Of a DNA stretch of 64,000 bases, positions 35,630 to 46,516 are shown piece by piece. Made by a program: the position numbers and the translations under genes. The DNA is from Bradyrhizobium sp. RD5-C2 (GTDB lineage: Bacteria > Pseudomonadota > Alphaproteobacteria > Rhizobiales > Xanthobacteraceae). The first letter of the stretch is position 1. Every line of letters starts with the position of its first letter. The DNA is taken from assembly GCF_019972155.1 (NCBI RefSeq), contig NZ_BOVL01000005.1, positions 62,001 to 126,000 of the forward strand. Direction: 5' to 3'. Under the pieces are notes generated by a model. That model saw only the letters and a list, made by a program, of their open reading frames with translations, was not told the DNA's origin and did no database searches.

Positions 35630-36049
35630 TCAACCCGCTTTCGCGTGGTCCCTGAGATCCGCCAAAACAGCTTCGGCGTTCTCAAAGCAGTCACCGCCCG
35701 GCGGCGTGGCTTCGATCCGCGCGATCACGGCCTCCAGCCCGGCCTGGGTTTCAGCCAGTCGATGCCGCAAGGCGGCAACCTCGACCACCTTGGTCTTGAG
35801 CGCGGCCACCAGCGTGTCGCGGCTCCAGTCACCCTTGCCGTGCGGCGGCAGCAGGTTCCGGATCTCGTCGAGCGAAAATCCGGCCTGCTGGGCCATCACG
35901 ATGATCTCGAGGACCTGCCTGGTTCCGCGCGAATACTGCCGATAGCCATTCAAGCCGCGATCGATCGACCCGATCAGGCCCTCGCGCTCATAGAAGCGGA
36001 TGCGCGACGGCGCGAGGCCGGACTCCCGAGCCAGTTCCCCGATCTTCAC
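35630..36049 (-). CDS. MerR family transcriptional regulator
   Basis: The 139-residue regulator has an N-terminal winged HTH (MKIGELARESGLAPSRIRFYEREGL-type, residues 1-70) and a coiled-coil dimerisation helix (residues 75-120). It has a single Cys (GGDCF near residue 124), so it is not a classic two-Cys metal sensor. It starts with GTG eight bases after AAGGAG. It is divergent from an old yellow enzyme gene, with a perfect palindrome between them (36071-36092), and very likely controls that gene and itself. Confidence 0.92.
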   Translation of the reverse strand: MKIGELARESGLAPSRIRFYEREGLIGSIDRGLNGYRQYSRGTRQVLEIIVMAQQAGFSLDEIRNLLPPHGKGDWSRDTLVAALKTKVVEVAALRHRLAETQAGLEAVIARIEATPPGGDCFENAEAVLADLRDHAKAG

Positions 36050-36067
36050 TGCGGTGCTCCTTGCGCC

Positions 36068-36098
36068 TTGACCTTAAAGTTTACTTTAAGGTTAGGGT
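36068..36098 (+). promoter_or_regulatory. MerR-type promoter with 22-bp palindromic operator
   Basis: ACCTTAAAGT-TT-ACTTTAAGGT at 36071-36092 is a perfect inverted repeat. It overlaps a TTGACC -35 box (36068-36073) and ends just before a TAGGGT -10 box (36093-36098), giving a 19-bp spacer. A long spacer with the operator between the boxes is the hallmark of MerR-activated promoters. It would drive the oxidoreductase gene starting at 36138. Confidence 0.85.
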
Positions 36099-36137
36099 GC
36101 GCGCAGATCAACAAGGAACTCGGTAAGGAACCTGTTC

Positions 36138-37439
36138 ATGTCGCCGTTCGATTCACTCACTTTGCCCAACGGGACCAGCGTTCCCAACCGTATCGCCAAG
36201 GCGGCGATGGAGGAGAACATGGCTGACGCCGGGCATCTCCCGTCGGCCGAGCTGCTGCGCCTCTATCAGGCCTGGGCCGACGGCGGCGCCGGCCTCATCA
36301 TAACAGGCAATGTCATGATCGATCGCCGCGCCATGACCGGCCCGGGTGGCGTCGTGCTGGAGGACGGCACGCCGCTTGAAGCGTTCCGAGACTGGGCGCG
36401 GATCGGCCGGGCCAGGGGCGCGCAAATCTGGCTTCAGCTCAGCCATCCGGGCCGGCAGATGATGAAGAACATGGGCCAGCAGACTTGGGCGCCATCGGCG
36501 GTGGCGCTCGATCTCGGCAAGCATTCGAACCTGTTTGCGATGCCCAAAGCGATGACCGAGCATGACATCGCCGAGGTGATCGCGCGCTTCGTCACGGCCG
36601 CGACACTCGCAGAGCAGGCCGGCTTCTCCGGCGTGCAGATCCATGCCGCGCACGGCTACCTGATCAGCCAGTTCCTGTCGCCCTTGAGCAACCGGCGCAC
36701 CGACCGCTGGGGCGGCTCGCTGCAAAACCGGGCGCGACTGTTGATCGAAACCGTTAACGCCGTCCGCGCCGCGGTGTCGCCGGGCTTCTCGATCGCGATC
36801 AAATTGAACTCGGCCGATTTCCAGCGCGGCGGCTTCGATGCAGCGGATGCGAAGACAGTCGTCGAGATGCTGAACGAATTGCCGGTGGATCTGGTGGAAC
36901 TGTCGGGCGGCAGCTACGAGGCGCCGGCGATGCAAGGCGATGCGCGCGACGGCCGCACGCTGGCGCGCGAGGCCTATTTCCTCGACTTCGCGCGCGATAT
37001 CGCAGGGGTTGCCAGGATGCCGGTCATGGTCACCGGCGGCATTCGCCGCATCGGCATCGTGCAACAAGTGCTCGACAGCGGCGTCGCCATTGCGGGTATC
37101 GCCACCGCGCTTGCGATCAGGCCGGATTTGCCAAATGCGTGGCGCCGTGGCGAGGATCTGCGGCCAGAAGTCGCGGCTTTCAGCTGGAAGAGCAAGCCGA
37201 TGGCCTCGCTTGCCGCCATGGCCGTCGTGAAATTCCAGCTGGTGCGGTTGAGCCGGGGCCGCACGGCCAATCCGAACGTTTCGCCGTTGAAGGCGTTGGT
37301 TCTCGCGCAATTGCGCACGGCGTCGCTCACCCGCAAATATCGCCGCTGGATCGTGTCATCTGCCAATGCGACGGCTGCGTCTCGCGGCGCGTCGGTTTTG
37401 TCACGCACGAACGCGCGGGCTATCGGGATGCCTCGGTAG
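36138..37439 (+). CDS. NADH:flavin oxidoreductase (old yellow enzyme family)
   Basis: The 433-residue TIM-barrel FMN enzyme shows the family order: LPNGTSVPNRIAKAAMEE, WLQLSHPGRQ, GFSGVQIHAAHGYLISQFL with the substrate-binding His pair region, and SNRRTDRWGGSLQNRARL. There is no C-terminal 4Fe-4S/FAD extension like 2,4-dienoyl-CoA reductase; the last 80 residues are a basic tail. Such enzymes reduce activated C=C bonds of enones or nitro compounds. Control by the divergent MerR protein suggests induction by an electrophile (inference). AAGGAAC precedes the ATG. Confidence 0.9.
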   Translation: MSPFDSLTLPNGTSVPNRIAKAAMEENMADAGHLPSAELLRLYQAWADGGAGLIITGNVMIDRRAMTGPGGVVLEDGTPLEAFRDWARIGRARGAQIWLQLSHPGRQMMKNMGQQTWAPSAVALDLGKHSNLFAMPKAMTEHDIAEVIARFVTAATLAEQAGFSGVQIHAAHGYLISQFLSPLSNRRTDRWGGSLQNRARLLIETVNAVRAAVSPGFSIAIKLNSADFQRGGFDAADAKTVVEMLNELPVDLVELSGGSYEAPAMQGDARDGRTLAREAYFLDFARDIAGVARMPVMVTGGIRRIGIVQQVLDSGVAIAGIATALAIRPDLPNAWRRGEDLRPEVAAFSWKSKPMASLAAMAVVKFQLVRLSRGRTANPNVSPLKALVLAQLRTASLTRKYRRWIVSSANATAASRGASVLSRTNARAIGMPR

Positions 37440-37467
37440 GCCGGCAGCTCAAAATGCTTGGGCGGAC

Positions 37468-37504
37468 AAGGCGGATTGGTGCGCATCACACATCCGCCTT
37501 TGTT
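37468..37504 (+). terminator. terminator after the old yellow enzyme gene
   Basis: AAGGCGGAT pairs with ATCCGCCTT around a loop of about 15 bases, followed by TGTTCT. It lies about 30 bp past the stop codon and before galU. Confidence 0.65.
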
Positions 37505-37584
37505 CTCGGCTGCAAAACGGGTACCAAGGAGCGATTAGATTCCGCGCCGCCGTCCCACCCGATTTCAAGGCCTCCGATAATCCC

Positions 37585-38460
37585 ATGAAGATCCGCAAAG
37601 CCGTATTTCCCGTCGCCGGTCTCGGCACCCGCGTGCTGCCCGCCACCAAGGCGATGCCGAAGGAGATGCTGACGATCGTCGACAAGCCGCTGATCCAGTA
37701 CGTGGTCGATGAGGCCCGCGAGGCCGGCATCGAGCACTTCGTGTTCGTCACCGGCCGCAACAAGGGCGTCATCGAGGATCACTTCGACCGCATGTTCGAG
37801 CTCGACACCACGCTCGCGCAGCGTGGCAAGAAGACCGAGCAGGACATCCTGGCGCAGAACCAGCCTGAAGCCGGCGCGATGAGCTTCACCCGGCAGCAAT
37901 CGCCGCTCGGGCTCGGCCATGCGGTGTGGTGCGCGCGCGACATCGTCGGCAACGAGCCGTTCGCGGTGGTGCTGCCGGACGAGCTGGTGCTGAACACGCC
38001 GGGCTGCCTGAAGCAGATGATCGATGCCGCCAACAAGCTCGGCGAGAAGTCGAACGTGATCGCGGTCGAGGCCGTGCCGGACGAGCTCACCCATCAATAC
38101 GGCATCTGCGGCGTAGGAAAGCGCACCGGCAACATCTTCGAGGTCGACGGCATGGTCGAGAAGCCGCCGCAGGGCACCGCGCCGTCGAACCTGTCGATCA
38201 CCGGCCGCTACATCCTGCAGCCGGAGATCTTCAACATCCTGGCCACGCAGGAGCGCGGCGCCGGCGGCGAGATCCAGCTCACCGACGCCATGATCGGACT
38301 TGCCAGGACGCAGAAGTTCTACGGCGTCGAGTTCGAGGGCGAGCGCCACGATTGCGGCTCCAAGCCCGGCTTCCTCCGCGCCAACATCGCCTTCGGCCTC
38401 AAGCGCCCCGAACTGCGCGACGGATTGATTGCAGAGATGAAGAAGTATCTGGAGAAGTAG
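37585..38460 (+). CDS. galU: UTP--glucose-1-phosphate uridylyltransferase
   Basis: The 291-residue nucleotidyltransferase has the GalU signature FPVAGLGTRVLPATKAMPKE, then DKPLIQYVVDEA, QQSPLGLGHAVWCAR, and DGMVEKP. It makes UDP-glucose for exopolysaccharide, LPS and osmoregulated glucan synthesis in the cytoplasm. The family length is matched when starting at the ATG at 37585; there is no strong RBS. It is followed by two different intergenic repeats. There is no linked polysaccharide cluster. Confidence 0.95.
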   Translation: MKIRKAVFPVAGLGTRVLPATKAMPKEMLTIVDKPLIQYVVDEAREAGIEHFVFVTGRNKGVIEDHFDRMFELDTTLAQRGKKTEQDILAQNQPEAGAMSFTRQQSPLGLGHAVWCARDIVGNEPFAVVLPDELVLNTPGCLKQMIDAANKLGEKSNVIAVEAVPDELTHQYGICGVGKRTGNIFEVDGMVEKPPQGTAPSNLSITGRYILQPEIFNILATQERGAGGEIQLTDAMIGLARTQKFYGVEFEGERHDCGSKPGFLRANIAFGLKRPELRDGLIAEMKKYLEK

Positions 38461-38534
38461 GGCGCTCCGGTTCGCGCTGCGCGCGGCGAGTAGCAAGACT
38501 CGCGAGAATGCGAAGCTACGTCCCACGCACGGCT

Positions 38535-38636
38535 GTCATCGCCCGCGAAAGCGGGCGATCCAGTACGCCGCGGCTTCTCGATTCAAGCGCCGGCGTCTCT
38601 GGAATACTGGATCGCCCGGTCGAGCCGGGCGATGAC
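38535..38636. repeat. family A palindromic repeat, copy 5
   Basis: The 102-bp copy has CGCCCGCGAAAGCGGGCG as its first hairpin and CGCCCGGTCGAGCCGGGCG as its second. The two hairpins thus differ in loop and stem while each keeps full pairing. With the family C copy just downstream it fills the gene-free gap 38461-38847. Confidence 0.85.
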
Positions 38637-38659
38637 ATTGCGCCAGAACCGCCCACGAT

Positions 38660-38781
38660 GTCGTCCCTGCGAAAGCAGGGACCCGTAACCACCGAAATTC
38701 ATTGTTGCGCGATGTCGGAACGACGAGTCCCGATCACGACGTCTGCCGCGGCGTATGGGTCCCGGCCTGCGCCGAGACGAC
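38660..38781. repeat. family C palindromic repeat, copy 2
   Basis: The 122-bp element begins GTCGTCCCTGCGAAAGCAGGG and ends CGAGACGAC. The outer arms are degraded relative to the 28575 copy and the inner CCCGTAACCACCG arm is only partly matched. It sits 24 bp after family A copy 5. Confidence 0.7.
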
Positions 38782-38847
38782 GGTTGTGGTTGCGGCGGGA
38801 CGCGTGCGCTAAACGCGGAATGCAGTCCTTCTTCGCCACCGAACCAA

Positions 38848-39804
38848 TCACGCCACCTTGCGCCGCCCCGCGCGCTTCGTGTCCTTCGCCCCATCCGCCT
38901 TCGGCGCACGCAACTCCCGAGCAGCGAGGCTCACCACTTCGGCGATCTGCTGTAGCTGCGCGGCGAGCGGGCTGGTTTTGCGCCAGACCATGCCGATGGT
39001 GCGCGATGGCTGCGGGTTCTTGAAGCGCGAGACGGTGACGGGCGCCGAGCGCGTCTCCACCGTCACCGCCATCTCGGGGATTAAGGTGACGCCGATGCCG
39101 GCGCCGACCATCTGCACCAATGTCGACAGCGAGCTCGCATCCAGCACCTCGCGTGGCGGCGACGACGATTGCATGTTGCAGAACGACAGCGCCTGGTCGC
39201 GGAAGCAATGGCCTTCCTCGAGCAGCAACAGCCGCATCTCGCGCAGCATCTCGGCGCTCGGTACCGGCGTCTTGGCATCCTCGCCCGGCCGCACCAGCAG
39301 GAAATTCTCGGAGAACAGCGCGACCTCGGTCAGCGACGGTTCATGCACCGGCAGCGCCACGATCGCGGTGTCGAGCCGGCCCTCGGCGACTGCCTTGATC
39401 AGCTTCGGCGTCAGCGTCTCGCGGACATGGATGTCGAGTTCGGGATGCAGCCGCGCCAGCGTCTCGATCACCCGCGGCAGCAGATATGGCGCAATGGTCG
39501 GGATCATGCCGACACGCAAGCGGCCGGCGAGCTTGTCGCGCGAGGCGCGCGCGAAGTCGCCGAGCTCGTCGACCGAGCGCAGGATGTCGCGCACGCGATG
39601 CAGCAGATCTTCGCCGAAGGTCGTCAGGGTGACCTGCCGGGCATTGCGTTCGATCAGCACGCCGCCGACCGCCCGTTCCAGCTCGCGGATCTGCATCGAC
39701 AGCGCCGGCTGCGACACCGCGCAGGCATCCGCGGCGCGCCCGAAATGCCCATGCTGGGCCAGCGCATCGAAATACCTCAGTTGCCGGAGTGTGACATTTA
39801 TCAT
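38848..39804 (-). CDS. oxyR: LysR-type hydrogen peroxide sensor OxyR
   Basis: The 318-residue LysR regulator has an N-terminal HTH (residues 1-60, LRQLRYFDALAQHGHFGRAA) and a periplasmic-binding-protein-like sensor domain. The redox pair is visible in EEGHCFRDQALSFC, the spacing of Cys199 and Cys208 of E. coli OxyR. The start is 118 bp from the divergent katG start. Oxidised OxyR would activate katG on peroxide stress. The C-terminal 20 residues are a basic Lys/Arg tail not seen in the E. coli protein. Confidence 0.94.
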   Translation of the reverse strand: MINVTLRQLRYFDALAQHGHFGRAADACAVSQPALSMQIRELERAVGGVLIERNARQVTLTTFGEDLLHRVRDILRSVDELGDFARASRDKLAGRLRVGMIPTIAPYLLPRVIETLARLHPELDIHVRETLTPKLIKAVAEGRLDTAIVALPVHEPSLTEVALFSENFLLVRPGEDAKTPVPSAEMLREMRLLLLEEGHCFRDQALSFCNMQSSSPPREVLDASSLSTLVQMVGAGIGVTLIPEMAVTVETRSAPVTVSRFKNPQPSRTIGMVWRKTSPLAAQLQQIAEVVSLAARELRAPKADGAKDTKRAGRRKVA

Positions 39805-42088
<2,284 letters not shown>

Positions 42089-42115
42089 GCGGCCGGTAAG
42101 TCACGGCAATCAGGG

Positions 42116-42145
42116 CAGGGCGGCGCTTCGGCGCCGCCCTGTTTT
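42116..42145 (+). terminator. katG terminator
   Basis: An 11-bp stem (CAGGGCGGCGC) and a TTCG tetraloop (42116-42141) are followed by TTTT. It is a textbook intrinsic terminator 27 bp after katG. Confidence 0.92.
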
Positions 42146-42187
42146 CATTTCGGGGACGCCATTGAGATAAGGCTTTCCGCGCCTTGC

Positions 42188-42388
42188 TCAGTCGTGCAGC
42201 TTCATGTCCCGGATCATCTCCTCGAACTCTGCCTGCGTCGGAATCGCCGGCGGCGATTGCGGGGCGTTGCTCATCACGACGGGAGCATCGCACTGCGAGG
42301 CTCCGCGCGAAGGCTCGAAGATCGCGGTCAGGCTCGCCCAGCACACCAGGAGAGCCACGATCCAGTCCAGTACGTTGGATGCCGTCAT
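42188..42388 (-). CDS. small single-TM hypothetical protein (66 aa)
   Basis: The ORF from the ATG at 42388 encodes VLDWIVALLVCWASLTAIFE as one membrane helix followed by a Pro-rich soluble tail ending EMIRDMKLHD. A GTG 16 codons upstream is possible. No clear RBS is seen. It is convergent with katG. I do not recognise the family; support is the balanced hydrophobic/hydrophilic layout only. Confidence 0.45.
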   Translation of the reverse strand: MTASNVLDWIVALLVCWASLTAIFEPSRGASQCDAPVVMSNAPQSPPAIPTQAEFEEMIRDMKLHD

Positions 42389-42505
42389 GGCAGCACCAGC
42401 ATCAGCATTTCCATGCGCTGATGGTGCAGCCGACACGACGCTTGCGCAATTCGGAAGCTACGAAACGTGACTTCGGCGTAGCCGAGAGCCGCATCCGAAC
42501 TGTGC

Positions 42506-42650
42506 TCCCTCTCCCGCTCGCGGGAGAGGGCTGGGGTGGGGGCTCTCTCCACGAGTCGCATCGCGGAAAGAGCCCCCACCCGCATCGCATGAAATGCGAT
42601 GCGACCTAAGAGCGAGCTGCGCTCGTCTCGACCCCGCAAGCGGGAGAGGT
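42506..42650. repeat. family D repeat, copy 2
   Basis: The 145-bp element has a CCCTCTCCCGCTCGCGGGAGAGG-type hairpin at one end, AGAGCCCCCACCCGCATCGC in the middle and GCAAGCGGGAGAGG at the other end. It shares the middle motif and ends with copy 1. It occupies the gap 42389-42698, where I see no gene. Confidence 0.75.
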
Positions 42651-42698
42651 GCAGCGAGTCTGCCGTTGACGCGATGCAGTCTAACTTCGTCGCCGCTG

Positions 42699-43709
42699 CT
42701 ATCCGGTCCGTGCCCGGCGCCCCTCGATCGGATAGGCGGGATCGTTGAAGCCCGGCGTCGAGGGATGGCCGGCGACGACGAGGCGGTCGATCAGGGCTTC
42801 GTCCTCGGCGGTGAAGCGATAATCGAGCGCACGGATGTAGTCGTCCCATTGCGCTTCGGTGCGCGGGCCGGCGATGACAGCGCTGGCGAACGAGGAGTTC
42901 AGCACCCACGACACCGCGAACTGGCCGGCGGTGATGCCGCGGCTCTCGGCGTGGCGCTTGATCTCCTGCGCGAGCTGCAGCGATTCCGGCCGCCACTCGG
43001 TCTGCATCATGCGCTTGTCGTTGCGGCCGGCGCGGGAGTCGGCGGGCGGCGCGGCATCGGGTGCGTATTTGCCGGTCAGCACGCCGCGTGCCAGCGGGCT
43101 ATAGGGCACGATGCCGAGGCCGTAATAGGCGCAGGCCGGGAAATGCTCGACCTCCGGCATCCGGTTCATCGCATTGTAATAGGGCTGGCTCGCGACGGGA
43201 CGGTCGATGCCGAGCCGGTCGCAGATGTTGCAGATCTCGGCGACGCGCCAGGCGCGGTAGTTGGAGACGCCGAAATAGCGCACCTTGCCGGCGCGGATCA
43301 GGTCGCCCATCGCGCGCACCGTCTCGTCGAGCGGCGTGGTGTGGTCTTCCTTGTGCAGATAGTAGACGTCGATGTAGTCGGTGCCGAGCCGCCTCAAACT
43401 CTCGTCGGCGGCCTGCAACACCCAGCGCCGCGACAGCCCGCCATGGTTCGGATCGTCGCCGATCGGGTTGGCGAGTTTGGTCGCAAGCACCCAGTTCGAC
43501 CTGTTGTTGGAGATCGCGCGGCCCACGACCTCCTCGGACTTGCCGCCATTATAGGCGTCGGCGCTGTCGATGAAGTTGATGCCGGCCTCGCGCGCCTTGG
43601 CCACGATCCGCGACGAGGTCGCCTCATCGGTCGGTCCGCCGAACATCATGGTGCCGAGGCAGATCGGCGAGACCTTCAGGCCGCTGCGGCCAAGCTGGCG
43701 ATATTGCAT
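42699..43709 (-). CDS. aldo/keto reductase
   Basis: The 336-residue NADPH-dependent TIM-barrel oxidoreductase shows the catalytic tetrad: Asp and Tyr in FIDSADAYNGGKSEEVVG, Lys in VLATKLAN and His in YYLHKEDHTTPLDE. GVSNYRAWRVAEI and YSPLARGVLTGKY are family signatures of the Tas/YajO-like group (AKR11/12). Substrate unknown, probably a small aldehyde. It lies 27 bp downstream of the thioesterase gene and is likely co-transcribed with it. Confidence 0.92.
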   Translation of the reverse strand: MQYRQLGRSGLKVSPICLGTMMFGGPTDEATSSRIVAKAREAGINFIDSADAYNGGKSEEVVGRAISNNRSNWVLATKLANPIGDDPNHGGLSRRWVLQAADESLRRLGTDYIDVYYLHKEDHTTPLDETVRAMGDLIRAGKVRYFGVSNYRAWRVAEICNICDRLGIDRPVASQPYYNAMNRMPEVEHFPACAYYGLGIVPYSPLARGVLTGKYAPDAAPPADSRAGRNDKRMMQTEWRPESLQLAQEIKRHAESRGITAGQFAVSWVLNSSFASAVIAGPRTEAQWDDYIRALDYRFTAEDEALIDRLVVAGHPSTPGFNDPAYPIEGRRARTG

Positions 43710-43736
43710 CGGGCACTTCCTCCGGTGTGACGGGGA

Positions 43737-44162
43737 TCAACTCTCGTTCTTCAGGATCTTGAACACGCCGTTGGCCATCGCGACACAGCGCTTGTCGACG
43801 GTCACCTCGGCGGTGATGAAGATCAGGCTGCGGGTCGAGCGTACCACACGGGGGCGCGTGGTCAGGATCTCGCCGATCTTGCCGGCCTCGACGAAATGGG
43901 TGTCGAGCTGCACCGTCGCAAGCGTCGGCTTGCCCGAGACGAAGCGTGCGGCCATGCCGCAGGCGCGGTCCGCAAAGGTCATGATCACGCCGCCTTGCAC
44001 GAGGCCGCGGCGGTTGTGGTGCTTGTCCTCGGTGATCAGCGCGAGCTCGAGTGCGCCGTCCTTCAACCGCTCCCACAATGGGCCGATCAGCGTCAGGAAA
44101 CCCGTGGTGTCGGCGATCTTCCAGCCGTCGGATTTGAGTTTGTCCGCGGCCTTGGCCGTCAT
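43737..44162 (-). CDS. PaaI/4HBT-type hotdog thioesterase
   Basis: The 141-residue single hotdog domain has HHNRRGLVQGGVIMTFADRACG, the helix and catalytic-loop signature of the PaaI-like acyl-CoA thioesterases, with TVQLDTHFVEAGKIGE as the second strand set. It probably hydrolyses acyl- or aryl-CoA esters as a homotetramer. It is upstream of the aldo/keto reductase gene and divergent from the Nudix gene, which itself encodes a CoA-cleaving enzyme type. Confidence 0.88.
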   Translation of the reverse strand: MTAKAADKLKSDGWKIADTTGFLTLIGPLWERLKDGALELALITEDKHHNRRGLVQGGVIMTFADRACGMAARFVSGKPTLATVQLDTHFVEAGKIGEILTTRPRVVRSTRSLIFITAEVTVDKRCVAMANGVFKILKNES

Positions 44163-44254
44163 GAGGAGGGATCCCTTGCTTGCAGATGATTGATCGCAGG
44201 AGGCATGTCGTTCCGCTCATTTCATCAAACGCTGTTGTGTTGTAGTCAAGCTCA

Positions 44255-44884
44255 ATGGCCCGCACATTTGACGATGCCACCCGGCGGAATATCGCAGAGC
44301 TCTGTGCCGCATTCGCGCGCCTGGCGCCGGCGGACGCCGCGCCGACGCTGAAGCGCGCGGCGGTCGCGATCGCACTGACCGAAGGCGACGACGGCAGCGG
44401 CACCGCCTTCCTGCTGACGCGCCGCAGCGCGCGCTTGCGCGCTCACAGCGCGCAATGGGCGCTGCCGGGCGGGCGCTGCGATGCCGGCGAGACACAATCC
44501 CAGGCCGCGCTGCGCGAACTGCACGAGGAGCTTGGGCTGGCGCTGTCCGAGCGCGACGTGCTCGGCATGCTCGACGACTATCCGACGCGCTCCGGCTATC
44601 TGATCACGCCGGTCGTGGTCTGGGCGGGTGCGCAAGCGGCGATCACGCCGAACCCGGACGAGGTCGCCTCCGTCCACCGCATCGGTCTCGACGCGGTCGA
44701 GCGAGAAGATGCATTCAGCTTCGTCACGATCCCCGAGAGCGCGCGTCGCGTGATCCGCTTCCGGCTCGGCGGCCAGCAGATTCATGCGCCGACCGCCGCG
44801 CTGATCTATCAGTTCCGTGAGGTGCTCGCCGGCCGCGACACCCGCGTCGCTGATCTCGAGCAGCCGGTGTTCGCATGGAAGTAG
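44255..44884 (+). CDS. Nudix hydrolase, probable CoA pyrophosphatase
   Basis: The 209-residue protein has a complete Nudix box (GRCDAGETQSQAALRELHEE then LGL, about residues 73-95). It also has the preceding LLTRRSARLRAHSAQWALPGG, which matches the UPF0035 motif of CoA-specific Nudix enzymes such as NudL/YeaB. It would cleave CoA or acyl-CoA to phosphopantetheine and 3',5'-ADP. It is the only plus-strand gene in its immediate area, convergent with a small secreted protein gene 15 bp away. Confidence 0.9.
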   Translation: MARTFDDATRRNIAELCAAFARLAPADAAPTLKRAAVAIALTEGDDGSGTAFLLTRRSARLRAHSAQWALPGGRCDAGETQSQAALRELHEELGLALSERDVLGMLDDYPTRSGYLITPVVVWAGAQAAITPNPDEVASVHRIGLDAVEREDAFSFVTIPESARRVIRFRLGGQQIHAPTAALIYQFREVLAGRDTRVADLEQPVFAWK

Positions 44885-44899
44885 GCCGCAACGATGCGG

Positions 44900-45115
44900 C
44901 TATTTGTGACGCCGCTTGCGGGCGTTCATCTTTGTTACGTTGCCCTGTGTAACAGGCGAATGCGCGGCCCTCTCGGGTTCCGGCGGCGCCCGCGACACAT
45001 TCTCGTAACATGAGAGCCGCGAACGGGTATCCGGAAACGAGCCGCAATCCGGACGCTCGGCGCGCGCAGGTGCGGCGAGCGTCAACGCGGCGGCGAGCCA
45101 GAGTGCCATTCTCAT
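44900..45115 (-). CDS. small secreted protein (71 aa)
   Basis: The product opens with a clean signal peptide (MRMALWLAAALTLAAPARA) and a mature part of about 52 residues. That part holds DCGSFPDTRSRLSCYENVSR, a two-Cys RLxCYE segment also found in short Rhizobiales periplasmic proteins, and a very basic tail. GGAG lies nine bases before the ATG at 45115. No function is known. Confidence 0.65.
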   Translation of the reverse strand: MRMALWLAAALTLAAPARAERPDCGSFPDTRSRLSCYENVSRAPPEPERAAHSPVTQGNVTKMNARKRRHK

Positions 45116-45248
45116 CGCGATCTCCACGGCGTTTCTTCGGAGAACACCGCATTGTGGCGAAAATTCTGGACCTGATCGCGGCATCCGGCCGCTTTCGCTC
45201 CGGACATTTCCGGGCTGACTTCGCGGTGGCGCTTGCTACAACGAGGCC

Positions 45249-46445
45249 ATGCGCCCGCAATTGATTCGCCTCGTTCCTGGATTTGTCGCGCTCGCGCTCG
45301 CCGCCAGCGCGCCGTCTGTATTGGCCGGCGAGGCCGATGCGTTGCCACCGTCCGTCGCCAATGCGATGGCGCAGGCCTCGCCGCAGGCGATCATGGAATA
45401 TCGCCGCAAGCTGCAGGAATATCAGGCGGCGCGCGACGCCTTCGAGCAGGATGCCAGCGCCTATTGGAGCGCGATCGCCGACAAGCGGCGTGGCCGCAAC
45501 GCCAAGCGCCGCGACCGCGTGCAGATCACGCTGGACGATTACGTGCTGCAACAGCCGCCGGTCTATGAGGGCCCGAAGCGTCCGGTCAATCCGGCGCCGG
45601 AAGAAGAGGGCGGCAAGCCGCCGCGTCCGCCCAAAACGATTCCCGTGGTCTCGGATCTCGTCAGGGCGGCGGCCGAACAGTTCCAGTTCACGCCGCAGCG
45701 GCCGTCGAGCGAGGTCGAGTTCAAGCGCGCCTATGCCCGTTACGCGCGCGCCGCAGGGCTGACGCCGGAGCAGGCGGTGCGGGTCTATTCGTTCGAGACC
45801 GGCGGCACCGGCAATTACGACGTGCAGGCGGGCATCGAGCACGGCGGCAAGCGCGCCATCTCCACGGCGATGGGCTACAACCAGCTGCTCACCACCAACA
45901 CCGTCGAACTCCTGGCCGAGCAGGGCCATGAATTCGTGCGGGATCTGACCGCGCGGGTTGCGGCGACGCAGGGGCCGGCGCGCAAGGCCATGGAGCACAA
46001 GCTCGCGGTGCTGAAGAAGATGGTCGCGTTCACGCTGACCGTGCCCGACGACTGGTCGGCGCATCAACGCCTCGCCGATACACCGCAGGGCTGGGCCTGC
46101 CACGCCATGGTGCTCGATATCGATATCGGCCCAATGCTGCAGACCCACAAGCTGCTGACCTCGGTGATCTTCGCCCGTAACAAGGGCTACACAAGGCCGC
46201 TGATGGCGGCCGAGCTCGAGATGATGAACCTGACCGGTGACGGCACCGGCCTCGACATGGTGACCATGCCGCAGGCGATGCGCGAGCAGGTGCCGACCAC
46301 GAATTTCTTCCAGCGCTCAGGCTACGAACGCAATCCGGTCGCGATCCGTCACAACACCGTGGCCAAGTTGCTCGCCATCACCAACGAACGGATGGATTTC
46401 AACAGCAACAAGCCCGGCGCCCGGGAATTGGCCGCGGCGTTCTGA
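45249..46445 (+). CDS. secreted protein with lysozyme-like features, unknown function
   Basis: The 398-residue protein has a signal peptide (cleaved near VLAGEA) and a coiled, charged helix (residues 40-95, QAIMEYRRKLQEYQAARDAF). After a Pro-rich linker comes a helical domain. AGLTPEQAVRVYSFETGG resembles the catalytic-Glu helix of lysozyme/SLT folds, and AISTAMGYNQLLTTNTVELL resembles their GxxQ/N motif region. GAGG precedes the ATG. I do not recognise the family by name. A wall-cleaving or wall-binding role is inference from these weak similarities. Confidence 0.72.
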   Translation: MRPQLIRLVPGFVALALAASAPSVLAGEADALPPSVANAMAQASPQAIMEYRRKLQEYQAARDAFEQDASAYWSAIADKRRGRNAKRRDRVQITLDDYVLQQPPVYEGPKRPVNPAPEEEGGKPPRPPKTIPVVSDLVRAAAEQFQFTPQRPSSEVEFKRAYARYARAAGLTPEQAVRVYSFETGGTGNYDVQAGIEHGGKRAISTAMGYNQLLTTNTVELLAEQGHEFVRDLTARVAATQGPARKAMEHKLAVLKKMVAFTLTVPDDWSAHQRLADTPQGWACHAMVLDIDIGPMLQTHKLLTSVIFARNKGYTRPLMAAELEMMNLTGDGTGLDMVTMPQAMREQVPTTNFFQRSGYERNPVAIRHNTVAKLLAITNERMDFNSNKPGARELAAAF

Positions 46446-46468
46446 GGTCTGCCGAAGACGCAGAGCTT

Positions 46469-46516
46469 GACGCGTTTTCTTCACGCGAACCGGCGTCCAC
46501 TTCGCTCGAAAACGCT
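46469..46516. repeat. family F repeat, copy 2
   Basis: The 48-bp element is nearly identical to 2178-2225 and ends one base before the TAG stop of the minus-strand gene at 46517. The 3' end of that gene thus abuts the repeat directly. Confidence 0.85.
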
